DNA of 64,000 nt from Parvicella sp964387945 (GTDB taxonomy: Bacteria; Bacteroidota; Bacteroidia; Flavobacteriales_D; Parvicellaceae): contig CAYLYX010000002.1 in assembly GCA_964387945.1 (NCBI GenBank), forward strand, positions 248,001 to 312,000, written 5' to 3'. Below the pieces are notes generated by a model. That model made no database searches. It saw only the letters and a list, made by a program, of their open reading frames with translations, and was not told where the DNA came from. Of this stretch, positions 1 through 9,900 are shown piece after piece. Positions within the stretch are counted from its first letter, which is position 1, and every line of letters begins with the position of its first letter. A program made the position numbers and the translations under genes.

Positions 1-1
1 C

Positions 2-871
2 TGCGAAGGGGAAGAAGACAGTAATGGTGGAGAAGGCAATGATAACGGTGGTGGTGGCACCATCATCAATACAGGAGGTGGATACGGAACCATTAACTCT
101 GGCGGAAACAATGGCGGAGGCGAAGGTGGTGAAGGCGGAGAAGAAGGTGGTCCTGGTGGAGGCGGTAGCCAAATGGGAACTGGTAATCCACAAACCAACG
201 AGCAGAACATCCAAAAAGAGAAAGACGATAAGTACAATGCGCACATCAGTCAGGCAGATAGTTACTACAACAAGAAAATGTATGACGAAGCGTATAATTA
301 CTATCAGAAGGCACTTACTGTGAAGCCCGGAGAAGCACATCCTAGAAATCGAATGAATGCGATTGAAGGGATCAAGCAACAGCAAGAGATTGATGCCGCT
401 TACGATGCAAAAATTAAAAAGGCTGACCTCTACTTTAAGGCAGGAAAGTATTCTACAGCTAAGACGTATTATAAGCAAGCGCTGTCGGTTAAGCCAGGAG
501 CTTCTTATCCACAAAATAAGATTGCGGAGATTGATCAAAAAATGAAGGAAGCTCAGAAGCCGACTAATACGATTAAGCCAAATAATACAGTCAAGCCGGG
601 TAATACGATTATTAAGCCTACGAATACTGGTGGTGGAAAGACAAACTCTTCTGGAGGAAGTAAAACGAACTCGGGGGGTAGCAAAACCAATTCTGGTGGT
701 AAGACGAGCTCTGGAGGTTCAAAATCGAACACAAACCTAAACTCTGGAGGAAGCAAAACGTCTGGAGGCAGCAAGTCGGCAACGCCAAAACCTGCTACAC
801 CAAAGCCAACCACTCCAAAACCTTCTAAACCGACCAACATGACACCTACTAAAGTAGGAGGTGGGAAGTAA
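2..871 (+). CDS. Partial TPR-containing protein with glycine-rich and Lys/Ser/Pro-rich low-complexity flanks
   Basis: The reading frame is open from the first bases of the window, so the start lies outside; the internal ATG at 173 is not the true start. The visible part has three zones. Residues 1-57 are Gly/Glu/Asn-rich. Next come two roughly 47-residue TPR-like repeats sharing a YY.KAL.VKPG core (KALTVKPGEAHP and QALSVKPGASYP). The tail repeats Gly-Gly-Ser-Lys-Thr and Thr-Pro-Lys-Pro units. Such repeats occur in Bacteroidota envelope proteins, where TPRs scaffold complexes; the Lys/Pro tail would suit contact with peptidoglycan or other anionic polymers. No enzymatic motif is visible and the precise function is unknown. 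A strong terminator follows the stop. Confidence 0.75.
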   Translation, partial: CEGEEDSNGGEGNDNGGGGTIINTGGGYGTINSGGNNGGGEGGEGGEEGGPGGGGSQMGTGNPQTNEQNIQKEKDDKYNAHISQADSYYNKKMYDEAYNYYQKALTVKPGEAHPRNRMNAIEGIKQQQEIDAAYDAKIKKADLYFKAGKYSTAKTYYKQALSVKPGASYPQNKIAEIDQKMKEAQKPTNTIKPNNTVKPGNTIIKPTNTGGGKTNSSGGSKTNSGGSKTNSGGKTSSGGSKSNTNLNSGGSKTSGGSKSATPKPATPKPTTPKPSKPTNMTPTKVGGGK

Positions 872-895
872 GTTGGAGTAAACCTTATTTTTAAG

Positions 896-955
896 TCCTG
901 ATTTCCAAATTCCAATCATTATTGGAAGGGAATCAGGATTTCTTGTTTTATTTTT
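896..955 (+). terminator. Rho-independent terminator of the TPR gene
   Basis: A long imperfect hairpin lies at 896-937, where TCCTGATT pairs with AATCAGGA and the inner TTCCAAT pairs with ATTGGAA. A T-rich tract follows to 955. It begins 25 bases after the stop at 871 and separates this gene from the lipoprotein gene. Confidence 0.8.
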
Positions 956-974
956 GAGCATAAACGTTCAGATT

Positions 975-1481
975 ATGACTTGGAAAACGCTGTTGCTTAC
1001 CCTATTTGTTGTTGCTTTTGTGGCCTGTAATTCTGAAGCAGAGGATAGTGCTACTGGAGAGAGCGAGGTAAATAATACACTAGAGCCAATGCTTTGGTTG
1101 GAAGGAACGTGGGTAGATGAAGCTACCTTTGGGTTTAAGCAACCACCACAGCACCTGCACGAGACTTGGAAAGTATATCCCGATTCGATCAGCGGAATGG
1201 GTTACAACGTCCAGGGACAGGATACGAACATCACAGAATATATTTCGATCATGGTGATTAACGATAAGCTGACTTATGTTGCTAGACCTAATGGACAGGC
1301 AATGGTGACGTTTACATTGACATCGTCTACTTCCAACCAATGGGTTTTTGAGAATAAAGCCAATGATTTTCCACAAAAACTGATCTATAAGAAGTTACCA
1401 AGTGACTCTCTTTCAGTTACACTAGAGGGAATTCAGAATGCAATGGAGCGAAGCATTGAGCTGAAGTACAGTAAAGATTAG
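975..1481 (+). CDS. DUF6265-like lipoprotein
   Basis: The ATG at 975 gives a clean lipoprotein signal (MTWKTLLLTLFVVAFVAC, Cys as residue 18); an in-frame TTG at 954 would add seven residues and is less likely. The mature part matches the DUF6265 pattern as I know it: a WLEGTW opening, an ETWK strand, G.GYNVQG.D, a YVARPNGQ segment, and a DFPQKLIYK strand near the end. The family is a small beta-rich fold of unknown function found mainly in Bacteroidota and proteobacteria. It probably sits lipid-anchored in the periplasm. Its stop overlaps the stop of the convergent repressor gene by four bases. Confidence 0.72.
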   Translation: MTWKTLLLTLFVVAFVACNSEAEDSATGESEVNNTLEPMLWLEGTWVDEATFGFKQPPQHLHETWKVYPDSISGMGYNVQGQDTNITEYISIMVINDKLTYVARPNGQAMVTFTLTSSTSNQWVFENKANDFPQKLIYKKLPSDSLSVTLEGIQNAMERSIELKYSKD

Positions 1482-2173
1482 CCCCTCATATCCGTAGTCT
1501 CAATAGCGCAAGCAAACTCCCACATCTCTAGGATGTCATGATAAGGCACTTCAAACTTCTCATACTGGGCGTTATCGGGAATGAGTTCCAGTGTTTTTTT
1601 ACGAGGATGAGGTATTACACGCTTATAGGTACAGCCTTCATTACGGGTTAAGACAACGTAGGTTTTATTCTTTTTGAGGTCGGTCATTCGTTCCACTAGT
1701 TTCCCCACCACATAGGACCCACTTTCTAAGGGTAGCATCGAGTCTCCTTGGATTTGAAACGCTCTGTGTTTTCCTGAAGTAAGAAAGGGAAGTGTAAAAG
1801 CATCTAAGTTTTCGATGTACTCCGCATCGGCATAGCCTTCTAAGTAGCCTGCTGATGCCCGTTGAGGAATAAGTTCAATATAATTATCATTTCCCTCATC
1901 GTCCATTTTGAGTGGCAGTAGAATTCGATTGTTGTCCAACTTCATGAGGTGCTCCATGGATACTGTAGTGAGGTCCACTTTCAACATCACATCAATGGTA
2001 ATGTTATAGAACTTTGACAATCGGATCAACACATCGATTGGAACTTCAATTCTCCCCGTTTCGTAGGAAGCGTATCGTGATCGGCTAACGGCAATTTTAT
2101 CCGAGATCTCATGCTGAGTAAGGCCTTTGAAGTGCTTTCGAAGAAATTTGATGTTTTCTACAATCAGGTTCAT
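1478..2173 (-). CDS. LexA-like HTH / S24 peptidase repressor
   Basis: The start at 2173 is chosen because the HTH domain begins right after it and a complete promoter lies just upstream; the longer frame to 2281 would begin inside the small-RNA terminator. Residues 1-65 form an XRE-type helix-turn-helix (TQHEISDKIAVSRSRYASYE). The second half is an S24/LexA-type autopeptidase with an ASAGYLEGY segment containing the Ala-Gly cleavage type, GDSMLP with the catalytic Ser, and a TYKRV segment with the likely catalytic Lys. Proteins of this type repress stress or prophage genes until RecA-stimulated self-cleavage. No prophage is visible nearby, so it may act on distant targets. It is not canonical LexA, whose HTH is winged. 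Confidence 0.85.
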   Translation of the reverse strand: MNLIVENIKFLRKHFKGLTQHEISDKIAVSRSRYASYETGRIEVPIDVLIRLSKFYNITIDVMLKVDLTTVSMEHLMKLDNNRILLPLKMDDEGNDNYIELIPQRASAGYLEGYADAEYIENLDAFTLPFLTSGKHRAFQIQGDSMLPLESGSYVVGKLVERMTDLKKNKTYVVLTRNEGCTYKRVIPHPRKKTLELIPDNAQYEKFEVPYHDILEMWEFACAIETTDMRG

Positions 2174-2188
2174 TGTTTCAGTTTGTAT

Positions 2189-2218
2189 CAAAAATAAGAA
2201 AAACCAATAAGATGGCAA
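2189..2218 (-). promoter_or_regulatory. Promoter of the LexA-like repressor
   Basis: On the minus strand, TTG at 2218-2216 is followed by 19 bases and then TATTTTTG at 2196-2189. This matches the Bacteroidota TTTG-N19-TAnnTTTG consensus. Transcription would start only about ten bases before the ATG at 2173, giving a very short leader. Confidence 0.7.
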
Positions 2219-2232
2219 ATGCAAAAAAGAGA

Positions 2233-2355
2233 CAAAAAAAAGCCCGAAACGGATATTGGACAATTGTATCAGATGCTGCAAAACGCTTTCAGCGCACGTA
2301 ATTCATTACATCTTGACTGCAAAGAGTCAACCTACAAAAAGAGACCGTTTCGGGC
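2233..2355 (-). ncRNA. Candidate structured small RNA with intrinsic terminator
   Basis: Read on the minus strand, GCCCGAAACGG (2355-2345) and CCGTTTCGGGC (2252-2242) form an 11-bp closing helix, followed directly by eight U (2241-2234). Inside it I can draw a TTGACT/AGTCAA hairpin and an AGATG/CATCT helix enclosing two small hairpins (GTAA/TTAC and CGCT/AGCG). That gives a closed multi-helix fold of about 115 nt. It matches no riboswitch, tmRNA or SRP RNA that I recognise. The downstream repressor has its own promoter, so this looks like an independent RNA, possibly read from the minus-strand LytTR sites at 2633-2665. Pairing was judged by eye. Confidence 0.45.
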
Positions 2356-2632
2356 GTACCAATTACTAAACCTCTAACCTTTAAAAATCCTCACTAGAGA
2401 GTCTGGACTAAAGCATCTTGTGCATGCACGAGAGTGTAAGTTGTAGTACTAACTTTTTGCCCCTTGTCAATACCGCTTATTGCTCTCATTTTGTTCTACT
2501 TCTATGAATTGTATGTTTAAGATGCTAGAAACAGAACCCTCTAGTGATTCATTTTACTAATTGAGTTGGTCAAATGTAGATCAAACAAATAACAAACCAC
2601 CACTGTTTTGTGCTCCATTTATCCTGTAGGGG

Positions 2633-2780
2633 GTTTGACTTACCGTATGCCCTATTTGAGTTATCAAACAGACTTTTAGCTGCTTGATAAGTGAAATGCC
2701 CTGTATGATAAGTGAAAACACTCATACGGTAACTCATGTGCTATTCTTTAGGCATTCTAGAAACTTTCTATCTAACTTCG
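2633..2780. promoter_or_regulatory. LytTR-type operator array A (both strands) with promoter
   Basis: Two minus-strand copies, GATAACTCAAAT (from 2665) and GGTAAGTCAAAC (from 2644), and three plus-strand copies, GATAAGTGAAAT (2686), GATAAGTGAAAA (2707) and GGTAACTCATGT (2728), are each exactly 21 bp apart. A TAACTTCG element at 2773-2780, one mismatch from TAnnTTTG, begins 45 bp after the last plus copy and would serve the LytTR gene at 2870. No TTG -33 element is visible, which fits activator dependence. The minus copies point towards the candidate small RNA. The rest of the 2356-2869 gap shows no gene. Confidence 0.7.
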
Positions 2781-2869
2781 ACTACAGCTACCTGCCAAAA
2801 AAGGACTCAAAACTTCTGACTTGAGCCCTGAAAATGTGAGCGCAGGTGAATGAATTCAAATGATAACCG

Positions 2870-3226
2870 ATGATTCAATTAAACGAAAAAGAAAGTAGTT
2901 TAATCCGTCCGTGGATTGAATATACTGAAGGTGGAGAAGTTAGAACCATTAATCTCACTGATGTGGCTTACTTTGAGGCCATGGGAAATTATGTAAAAGT
3001 GCTGTACAAGAATGGTCAGCGCATACTGATCTATTCAACGATGAAAGACTTGGCTGGAAAGCTTCCAGAAGCTCAGTTTTTGAGAGTTCATAGAAGCTTT
3101 ATCATCAATTGCTCTATAGTAGACAAAGTAAGAAATACATTCGTGGATTTAGAGAATATGACAAAGGCTATTCCGGTGAGTAAGACGAAGAAAAAAAGAT
3201 TGCTGGAACTAGTAGAACTAGAGTAA
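2870..3226 (+). CDS. Stand-alone LytTR DNA-binding protein
   Basis: This 118-aa protein is essentially one LytTR domain, with the usual VAYFEAMGNYVKVLYKNG core, FLRVHRSFIINCSIV and a basic C-terminus. LytTR domains bind pairs of short sites spaced two helical turns apart. There is no receiver or membrane domain, so activity must depend on its amount or on partners such as the adjacent response regulator. It is preceded by a 21-bp-periodic operator array and a TAnnTTTG-like element, which suggests autoregulation. It is convergent with the response regulator gene, one base apart. Confidence 0.9.
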   Translation: MIQLNEKESSLIRPWIEYTEGGEVRTINLTDVAYFEAMGNYVKVLYKNGQRILIYSTMKDLAGKLPEAQFLRVHRSFIINCSIVDKVRNTFVDLENMTKAIPVSKTKKKRLLELVELE

Positions 3227-3227
3227 A

Positions 3228-3953
3228 TCAAAGATTAAACGTTTTCTTTAGCATCTCTTTGCCTGCTTCTGATAGCTTAAGCATGGTGCCATCGATCAGT
3301 TCCACTTGACCTCCAGAAATTTTGTTGATCCTTCTGATTTGGTTGCAGTGCACAATGGTTGACTTATGAATTCTCAGAAAATAGGTTTCATCGAGCATAT
3401 CACTAAAATACTTGAGTGTTTTACTGACGTATAACTTTTCTCCCGAGGTTAAGAATATATTCGTATAGTTTCTATCTGAACTGAGGTAAACCACCTCTTC
3501 TAACGGGATAATTTCAACTCCAGAGATCGTTGGAACCAGCAGCTTGCTATTTAAAACTTCTACCACGGCATCTTCATTTTCTAGACTTGAAATAAACCTC
3601 TCGATTCCATCTCTTAGTTCCTGTACACTGATGGGTTTAAGGATATAATCAAAAACACCTAGCTTAAGTGCTGCGATCCCTTTGGTATCATCAGAAGTAC
3701 AAAGAATGGTCTTGTTGGCCAGAGACGGGTTCAGGTTCAGAAAGTCAATTCCTGTACCATCCGGCAAGACAATATCCAAAAGAATGAGGTCAAACGAAGT
3801 TTGGCTTACTAATTCTTCAGCATCTTTTATGGATCCAGCTGAAGCAGCATAAACTACTAGCTCTGGCATGAATCTTTCGATCATTTTTTTCATCACACGT
3901 GTGGCCTGTGGCTCATCCTCAATGTGAATAATTTTTAGTTTTTTTTGCGACAT
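3228..3953 (-). CDS. LytTR-family response regulator
   Basis: An N-terminal receiver domain shows the acidic pair E12-D13, phospho-acceptor D60 (LLLDIVLPDG) and conserved K106 (YILKPIS). A C-terminal LytTR domain follows at about residues 140-241 (FLRIHKSTIVHCNQI). The gene overlaps the upstream kinase gene by 35 bases, so the two are co-transcribed and translationally coupled. It is the obvious phosphorylation partner of that kinase. Its likely targets are the 21-bp-periodic arrays in this region, either directly or together with the stand-alone LytTR protein. Confidence 0.92.
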   Translation of the reverse strand: MSQKKLKIIHIEDEPQATRVMKKMIERFMPELVVYAASAGSIKDAEELVSQTSFDLILLDIVLPDGTGIDFLNLNPSLANKTILCTSDDTKGIAALKLGVFDYILKPISVQELRDGIERFISSLENEDAVVEVLNSKLLVPTISGVEIIPLEEVVYLSSDRNYTNIFLTSGEKLYVSKTLKYFSDMLDETYFLRIHKSTIVHCNQIRRINKISGGQVELIDGTMLKLSEAGKEMLKKTFNL

Positions 3954-6744
3954 ATAAATTAACTTGAGTTCCTTGATCTAAAGGAACGAATTCTACGTAG
4001 GTTTTTCTGTTCTTTTGGTCAATGAGAGACAGTCGTTTTTCAATGTTCTTTAACGAAATGGAGTTCCCTTGTATTGTTTTAACTTCTCCTTGTCCTGCTC
4101 CATTGTCAATAATACTTATGCGGTAGTGATCCTGTTCTTCTTCTATTTGAATTGAAATAATTCCGATATCCAAAGAAGTAGATTTATGGATACCATGCCA
4201 AAGACTATTTTCTAAGAGCGGTTGTAGCGTGAATACGGGCAGCATAGTGCGTCCCCAATACTGCTTTAAGTTGGCATCAATTCTCAATTCAATAGGAATT
4301 TTAAACCTCATTCTTTCCAACTCTACATAGTCTTCAACAGTTTCGATCTCTTCTCGTAGAGTTACCAGCGTACTGTTAGAGGCTTTCAACGTTTTTCTCA
4401 AGTACCGATCTGCCAAAGAGAGTAGCGCACTATTGCTTTCAGCATCTTCGTCTAAAACTCCTACCTGAAGTGAGTTGAATAGGTTCGAAAGAAAATGGGG
4501 CTTCATCTGCATGATCAGCATTTTCTGCTTGTTTTGAAGGAGTTCAAAGGAAAGTGAGATCATTTTATAGCGCTTCCTGTTTCCACGCACGATAAATAAG
4601 ATCACAAAAATGAAAAACAGGGCAGTCATCAAGATGATAAACCAACTGGTAAGGTAAAAAGGCATGGAGTGAATAACCTGTAAAACAATGACCGACCCAA
4701 ACTGCGTACCGTACTTATCCACTGCCTTCAGGGTGATTTCATACTCACCATATGGCAAGTTGAGAATGGTGATCTGACTTTGTTGACTCTGACTCCATTC
4801 ACCTTCATCTACTTTGTACCAATAAGTTAAGTCCTTGTTGCTCGGATACTTGAGCGCTTTTAGGTCAATTAGTAGCAAGTTGGTTTTATTGGAGGGTAGA
4901 ATGGTTAAGTCTACCACCTTGCCTTTATTAATAGACAGGCCGTGTACAAAGAAGGGCTCTATATCGTCTTCTTTTTTCCAGTCAGAAAATTCTTTAAAAT
5001 CATAATTGCCTTTTTCACAAACAAGCCTGATATTATCATTGACTTTTTGAACCGACAACACCTTTCCAGCGCATAAGCCCTTATAAACAAATGCTAGTGA
5101 ATCAGGATTATTGACAGGGAAGAAACCAAATATTTCATCGCCTCTTAAGATTACGTGGTTCTTAACCAGATGGATGCCCAAGTTCTCTTTGAAGGAGTTA
5201 ATTGTTTTGAGAACTTCAAAGCTTTCCTTGTCTAGAAGTACAATAGAACCATTTTCTTTTCGTACAATAATCAGCCTCTGTGTAACCAGAACATCAGACA
5301 CCCCTCCGCTCAAAGCTAGCTTCCAGATGCCACTTTCATCACGATATGAAAGTCCTTCATTCGTTCCAGCGTAGAGGGTGTTTTCATCTCTTGCGATGCC
5401 GTAAACATAGCCCGAGTAGGCTTTCTCCACACGCACAGTATCTGTTCCCAAATCAAACCTGTAGATGCCTAGATGAGTGCCGAAAAGCACCTCGTTTTCA
5501 AATTTAAAACCCGTTTTAACCGCTCCCGTCTTTGCAAGAAGTGTGCTGTTTTGAGGTGAGTGTTCAATAACGGCTTGATTATCAAAGCTCACGTAAGTGG
5601 TGTCTAATCCATCACTACTTTCCAGTAGAAGCCCTGGATAATGCCGGTACAGCACTAGATTGTTGAGCTTTAGGCAAAATGCGCTGGAATTTCCATCGTT
5701 GATATAGTCGTAAAGAACAGAATCGTTCAGATAGTGCTGTGCCAACTTACTTTCATCAAAGAAAAGGTTATAATTAATGGAGTCGAAAGAGAGACTTCTT
5801 GAGACGATTTGATGGTCAGGGTGATAAGAGAACTTAACACTTTTGGGCAACCTCTCAAAGTAAAAGAGACCATGACGGATATCAGACACCCACAGGTTTT
5901 TGTTATGATCTGCAGCGATCGTCTCAGGGTGCAAGACACCTTCTTGCCTAGGTACAATTAAATGAAGCGGATGCTTGGAATGAAGTCTTACTTCAGCAAT
6001 GCCTTTCTCATATGAAAGAAAGGGTTTCTGATCAAAGAAATTATAGTAATAGAATTGATCATAGTCCTGGTCTTTTGTCAATTTGAGTAGCGTATCATCA
6101 TTTTTGTCTAAGTAGAGTAGTTGCTGCGTTTGGTTTTTCTTGTAATCTTCGGAGGTAATTACGGTATACTGGTTAGAGTTTGACTTCAGTCGAAAAAAGT
6201 TAATTTTTGTTTGCAAAGGGTCTCTCCAAATTTTTTGGTCATCTTGTGTAATCAACAACAATACGGAGTCAATACTCACTACTTCTTCCTTTGCATTGAT
6301 GAGGTAGGTTTTATCTTCTTTCAAAGAAACGATGTAAACGTTGCCAGTAGCATCTTCTAAAATATTCTCAAAGTAAAATTGCGGAAACTGTGCACCTATT
6401 CGATGTACCGAGTCATTCCAAATGTAAGAGAGGGGCGTTTGGTTATTTCCTAGCCAGATTCTTCCTTTGCTATCCTCAAACAATCTCCAAATAAAGGCGC
6501 TTGGAAGGCCACTTTGAGTGGTAAAATGCTCAAAAGAAGTACCGTCATATTTAGAGATGCCATCAGCCGTTGCAATCCAAATATACCCCTGTTTATCTTG
6601 AATACAATCGTAAACTTGATTAGAAAGTAATCCATCCTCTTTTGAAAAGTGGTGCGGGTAGTTTTGCGTATGTCCATTTTGAAAAATACCCAACCCCAGA
6701 AGACAAATAAAAGTCGTTAATATGTTTTTTAAAGTAGTCTTCAT
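3919..6744 (-). CDS. Propeller / Y_Y_Y sensor histidine kinase of the LytS type
   Basis: A signal peptide (about residues 1-26) leads to a long periplasmic region. It contains two-component-regulator propeller blades (GYIWIATADGISKYDG, GRIWLGN) and a Y_Y_Y-type immunoglobulin-like domain near residues 620-690. One membrane helix lies around residues 698-718. The cytoplasmic kinase carries the LytS H-box (QMKPHFLSNLFNSLQ, His near residue 747) and an HATPase N-box and G-box (LLENSLWHGIHK, DNGAGQG). The fold senses an external signal and phosphorylates the overlapping LytTR regulator. The H-box has FLSN in place of the usual FLFN. The gene is divergent from the T9SS surface protein gene, and the region between them holds operator array B. 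Confidence 0.9.
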   Translation of the reverse strand: MKTTLKNILTTFICLLGLGIFQNGHTQNYPHHFSKEDGLLSNQVYDCIQDKQGYIWIATADGISKYDGTSFEHFTTQSGLPSAFIWRLFEDSKGRIWLGNNQTPLSYIWNDSVHRIGAQFPQFYFENILEDATGNVYIVSLKEDKTYLINAKEEVVSIDSVLLLITQDDQKIWRDPLQTKINFFRLKSNSNQYTVITSEDYKKNQTQQLLYLDKNDDTLLKLTKDQDYDQFYYYNFFDQKPFLSYEKGIAEVRLHSKHPLHLIVPRQEGVLHPETIAADHNKNLWVSDIRHGLFYFERLPKSVKFSYHPDHQIVSRSLSFDSINYNLFFDESKLAQHYLNDSVLYDYINDGNSSAFCLKLNNLVLYRHYPGLLLESSDGLDTTYVSFDNQAVIEHSPQNSTLLAKTGAVKTGFKFENEVLFGTHLGIYRFDLGTDTVRVEKAYSGYVYGIARDENTLYAGTNEGLSYRDESGIWKLALSGGVSDVLVTQRLIIVRKENGSIVLLDKESFEVLKTINSFKENLGIHLVKNHVILRGDEIFGFFPVNNPDSLAFVYKGLCAGKVLSVQKVNDNIRLVCEKGNYDFKEFSDWKKEDDIEPFFVHGLSINKGKVVDLTILPSNKTNLLLIDLKALKYPSNKDLTYWYKVDEGEWSQSQQSQITILNLPYGEYEITLKAVDKYGTQFGSVIVLQVIHSMPFYLTSWFIILMTALFFIFVILFIVRGNRKRYKMISLSFELLQNKQKMLIMQMKPHFLSNLFNSLQVGVLDEDAESNSALLSLADRYLRKTLKASNSTLVTLREEIETVEDYVELERMRFKIPIELRIDANLKQYWGRTMLPVFTLQPLLENSLWHGIHKSTSLDIGIISIQIEEEQDHYRISIIDNGAGQGEVKTIQGNSISLKNIEKRLSLIDQKNRKTYVEFVPLDQGTQVNLYVAKKTKNYSH

Positions 6745-6796
6745 TCGACAAATCCCGCGAATATATCGATAATTTCAAGACGTTTCCATTTGTTCT

Positions 6797-6912
6797 GATA
6801 AGTGAAAAAGCAAATAGGATAACTCAAAAGGGGTGTTTGATAAGTCAAAAGGGGGTTTGGATAATCGGAGGTTGTGATCTTCTGAAAATCAACAGGTTAT
6901 GGTCTACTTTTG
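6797..6912 (+). promoter_or_regulatory. LytTR-type operator array B and promoter of the T9SS protein gene
   Basis: Four direct copies with exact 21-bp spacing: GATAAGTGAAAA (6797), GATAACTCAAAA (6818), GATAAGTCAAAA (6839) and a diverged GATAATCGGAGG (6860). The -7 element TACTTTTG (6905-6912) starts 45 bp after the last copy, and no TTG is found at the -33 position. The layout is what an activator-dependent LytTR promoter would look like. Confidence 0.78.
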
Positions 6913-6942
6913 CAACACGTATAAATACCTAAAAATTTCTAA

Positions 6943-9900
6943 ATGAGTTATTCTTTAAAAATATCCGCTTTTATTCTAGTCTGTCTTAGTTTTACTTCGA
7001 CAAATATATTTGGAATTGACCTCTACTGGGTAGGAGGTGGTGCAAACAATGATTTTAGCACCGTAGACAACTGGTCTACTACGCCAGGAGGTACACCCGG
7101 AGACTATGGAAACTCTCCCCAAAGTACTGATGATGTGCACTTCTTGCCTCCCTACGCGAATGGATTGGCATTAACGATTAATGCCCCGGCTGTGTGTCAT
7201 GATATGATTTGGGATGCCGGAGTGACGGGAGCTTCTATTTCAGGAGGTAATTTTTTAGACCTTTATGGCTCCATGAGTTTGATTCCCAACTTAACTTCAG
7301 CAAGCTGGACGGGGGTGTTGAACTTCTTTTCTAGTGGTGCTGATACGCTCACGTTAAGTGGCAACAAATTGTATAATTCTACCATCGAGTTTAAGCCGTT
7401 TGGAGGGCAGTTTGTGGTAACCGATGATTTTGAGCATGTTTATAATGCGGCATCAGGTGGTCATCAGCTGTACATGACCACTAATAATGGAACGATCGAG
7501 TTTCAAGGAAATTTAACCGTTGGGTATAAAGCCACTATTGGGCAGAATACAAAGGTTTTAGTTCAAGGTAGGCTCTTGTCTGGAACATATGCAGCAAATG
7601 GAGGTTTGATTCAAGAGAGTGGCCGGCTTACCGTAGAGGGAGTGACCAGCCTACAAGGAGGGTTTGAACTAAATGGAGGAGATGTGTTTTTTGCGCAGGA
7701 TTCAAGTATATACTTAAGGAATATAAATATCAATACCACATCAGCTAATGACACCATTGACTTTAGAAACTGTAGAGTATCCATTGGAGCCGAATATTTT
7801 TGCGCAAAAGGAGGACAAAAAGTGCTGGCAGAAGGGTCCACGCTATCGTTGAACAACAATTCAACCTTTTTTGGAGGAGAAAAGGAGTATAACGTAATTG
7901 ATGGACGAGGATACGTAGAGTTTGGATCTGGTAATAATAATTACCACATGTCCTTCACGGTGGATACGTTATTACTTAGAGGAGGGGCAACGGTTATTAA
8001 CGGTAACCAAAGCCGATTCATCAATGTTGGGGGTGGTTCGTTTGGGCCGGGATACTTAAAGCTGTTTCCGTCCACAGAAATTTATAATTTCGGTCGAAGT
8101 TATACGGAAATCAATATCGCTTCAACGGCTACCGTAGAGATTGTGGGTGTTTGCGACACCCTTGTTTTTTTGAATCATTCTCAATTTAATTTTGCATCCC
8201 CGGCAGGCACGGGTGGTCAGTTATTGATGGATTACGTAAATATGGGTAACAATGTAGCAACTGGGGCAGATGCTCCCTATGCAGCAGGTGCTGGTTCGTA
8301 TCAAACTATAAATACAACCAACACCGGCTGGGATGTAGGTGTGCCTACTCCGAGATACTTGCGGTGGGTAGGGGCTATCGCTGCCAATATCTCCGATGCC
8401 TCAACCTATGCGGTATGGGAAAACGCGAATAACTGGCGTGACGGTGCAGTTGTGCCTACGGCTTCACCCAACAACCCGATTGGAACACCCACTTGCCCGC
8501 CTACCTTCTATGATTCGGTTGTTTTTCCAAATGATTCTTATGTAATAACCGGTACTGTTCTTCCCGTCAATGAGTGTAAGCACATGATCTGGGAAGAAGA
8601 TGGTAGAATGCACGGCCAACAGACTTCGAGACTCCAAATTTGGGGATCACTGTATTTTAGCCCAGAAATGACCAACAGTTCACTGGCAGATTTTTACTTT
8701 CATGCTTGGGAAAAGGGTCAGACGATAACCTCCAACGGGAAGGCGATAAATCGATTTTGCATCTTTAGTGCCGTTGCAGATACTGCCGAATGGTTTTTGC
8801 AAGATAGCTTGGCTGTACCGTATAATAATGTTAATTACTATCAGCCACTCAAAGTTTATAGAGGTAACCTTCATACACAAGGAAGTCCAGTTCTAGCCGC
8901 CCAAGTTTATATAACAAATGCCAACCTCTACATGTATGATTCTGATTTTTGGATTACTGGAGGGTACTGGAACAACGGTGGTCCTAGATACGCTTGGGTA
9001 AATACAGCCTCTACTGCCACCACAAAAATACACGGAGGAACTTCGCATATCCGTTTTACAAACACAAGACCAGATGAATATTTAAGAATGGTTTCAAATG
9101 GAGGGCACACGTTTTACGATATCACTTTTCAAAATGGAGCCGAGCCCCGTTTGGCATTAGAGGGTGCTACAAAGAGTGATTCTATCCATCACTTAACGTT
9201 TCGTCATTCGGGTTCATTAGAGTATAGAGCTGGGGATCATTTTATCCAAAAGCTTGAAACCCACAAGGCATCAGAGCCCAGTCAATTTCGATTTGGCTAC
9301 ACCGGAAGTACCTACAGCGCAACGGCAGATATGGAGATAGACACAGGAGTTTTTCATGGCTCAGTGAGGTTTTACAAGAAATGCAGCTGGAATAACCAAC
9401 TGTACTTCGCACCTGGAAAAACGTATATTTTGGAAAACACCTATGGTACGCAAACGCTTAACGCAGCCAACGTGCTAGATGCCAACGGTACTTGTTCAGA
9501 AAAAATCACTATACAGAATGGTCTCTTTGTTTCGTCTTTTGATCAACAGGGAAGTTATCTTACGATAACCAATAATCAGGCAACTTCGGCTGTTTTTAAT
9601 GCTTATAACTCAGAAGCATTTGGAACCACAACGGGTTGGGATGTGCCAGATGCTTTGCCTCGAAAACTCTATTGGATAGATACTATACCTGGGGTAAGCA
9701 CCGGACAGTGGAATGACCCCAGCAGTTGGTCTTTGGCGGACGGGTACATGCTAGATCAATTGGGAGGAAATGATTTTGGTGTAGGTAACTGCTTGCCCAC
9801 AAGAATAGATACCGTGGTGTTTACAGACAATTCCTTTACCGGGAATGACATTGTAAACATAGACATGGGAACCACAGCAGCAGATTGTCATACCATGGAT

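Noticed and set aside
553..915. Proline/phenylalanine-rich minus-strand frame
   Set aside because: It is the complement of the low-complexity tail of the TPR gene and of its terminator.
2174..2281. N-terminal extension of the LexA-like repressor
   Set aside because: It covers the promoter (2189-2218) and the small-RNA terminator, and the XRE domain starts right after the ATG at 2173.
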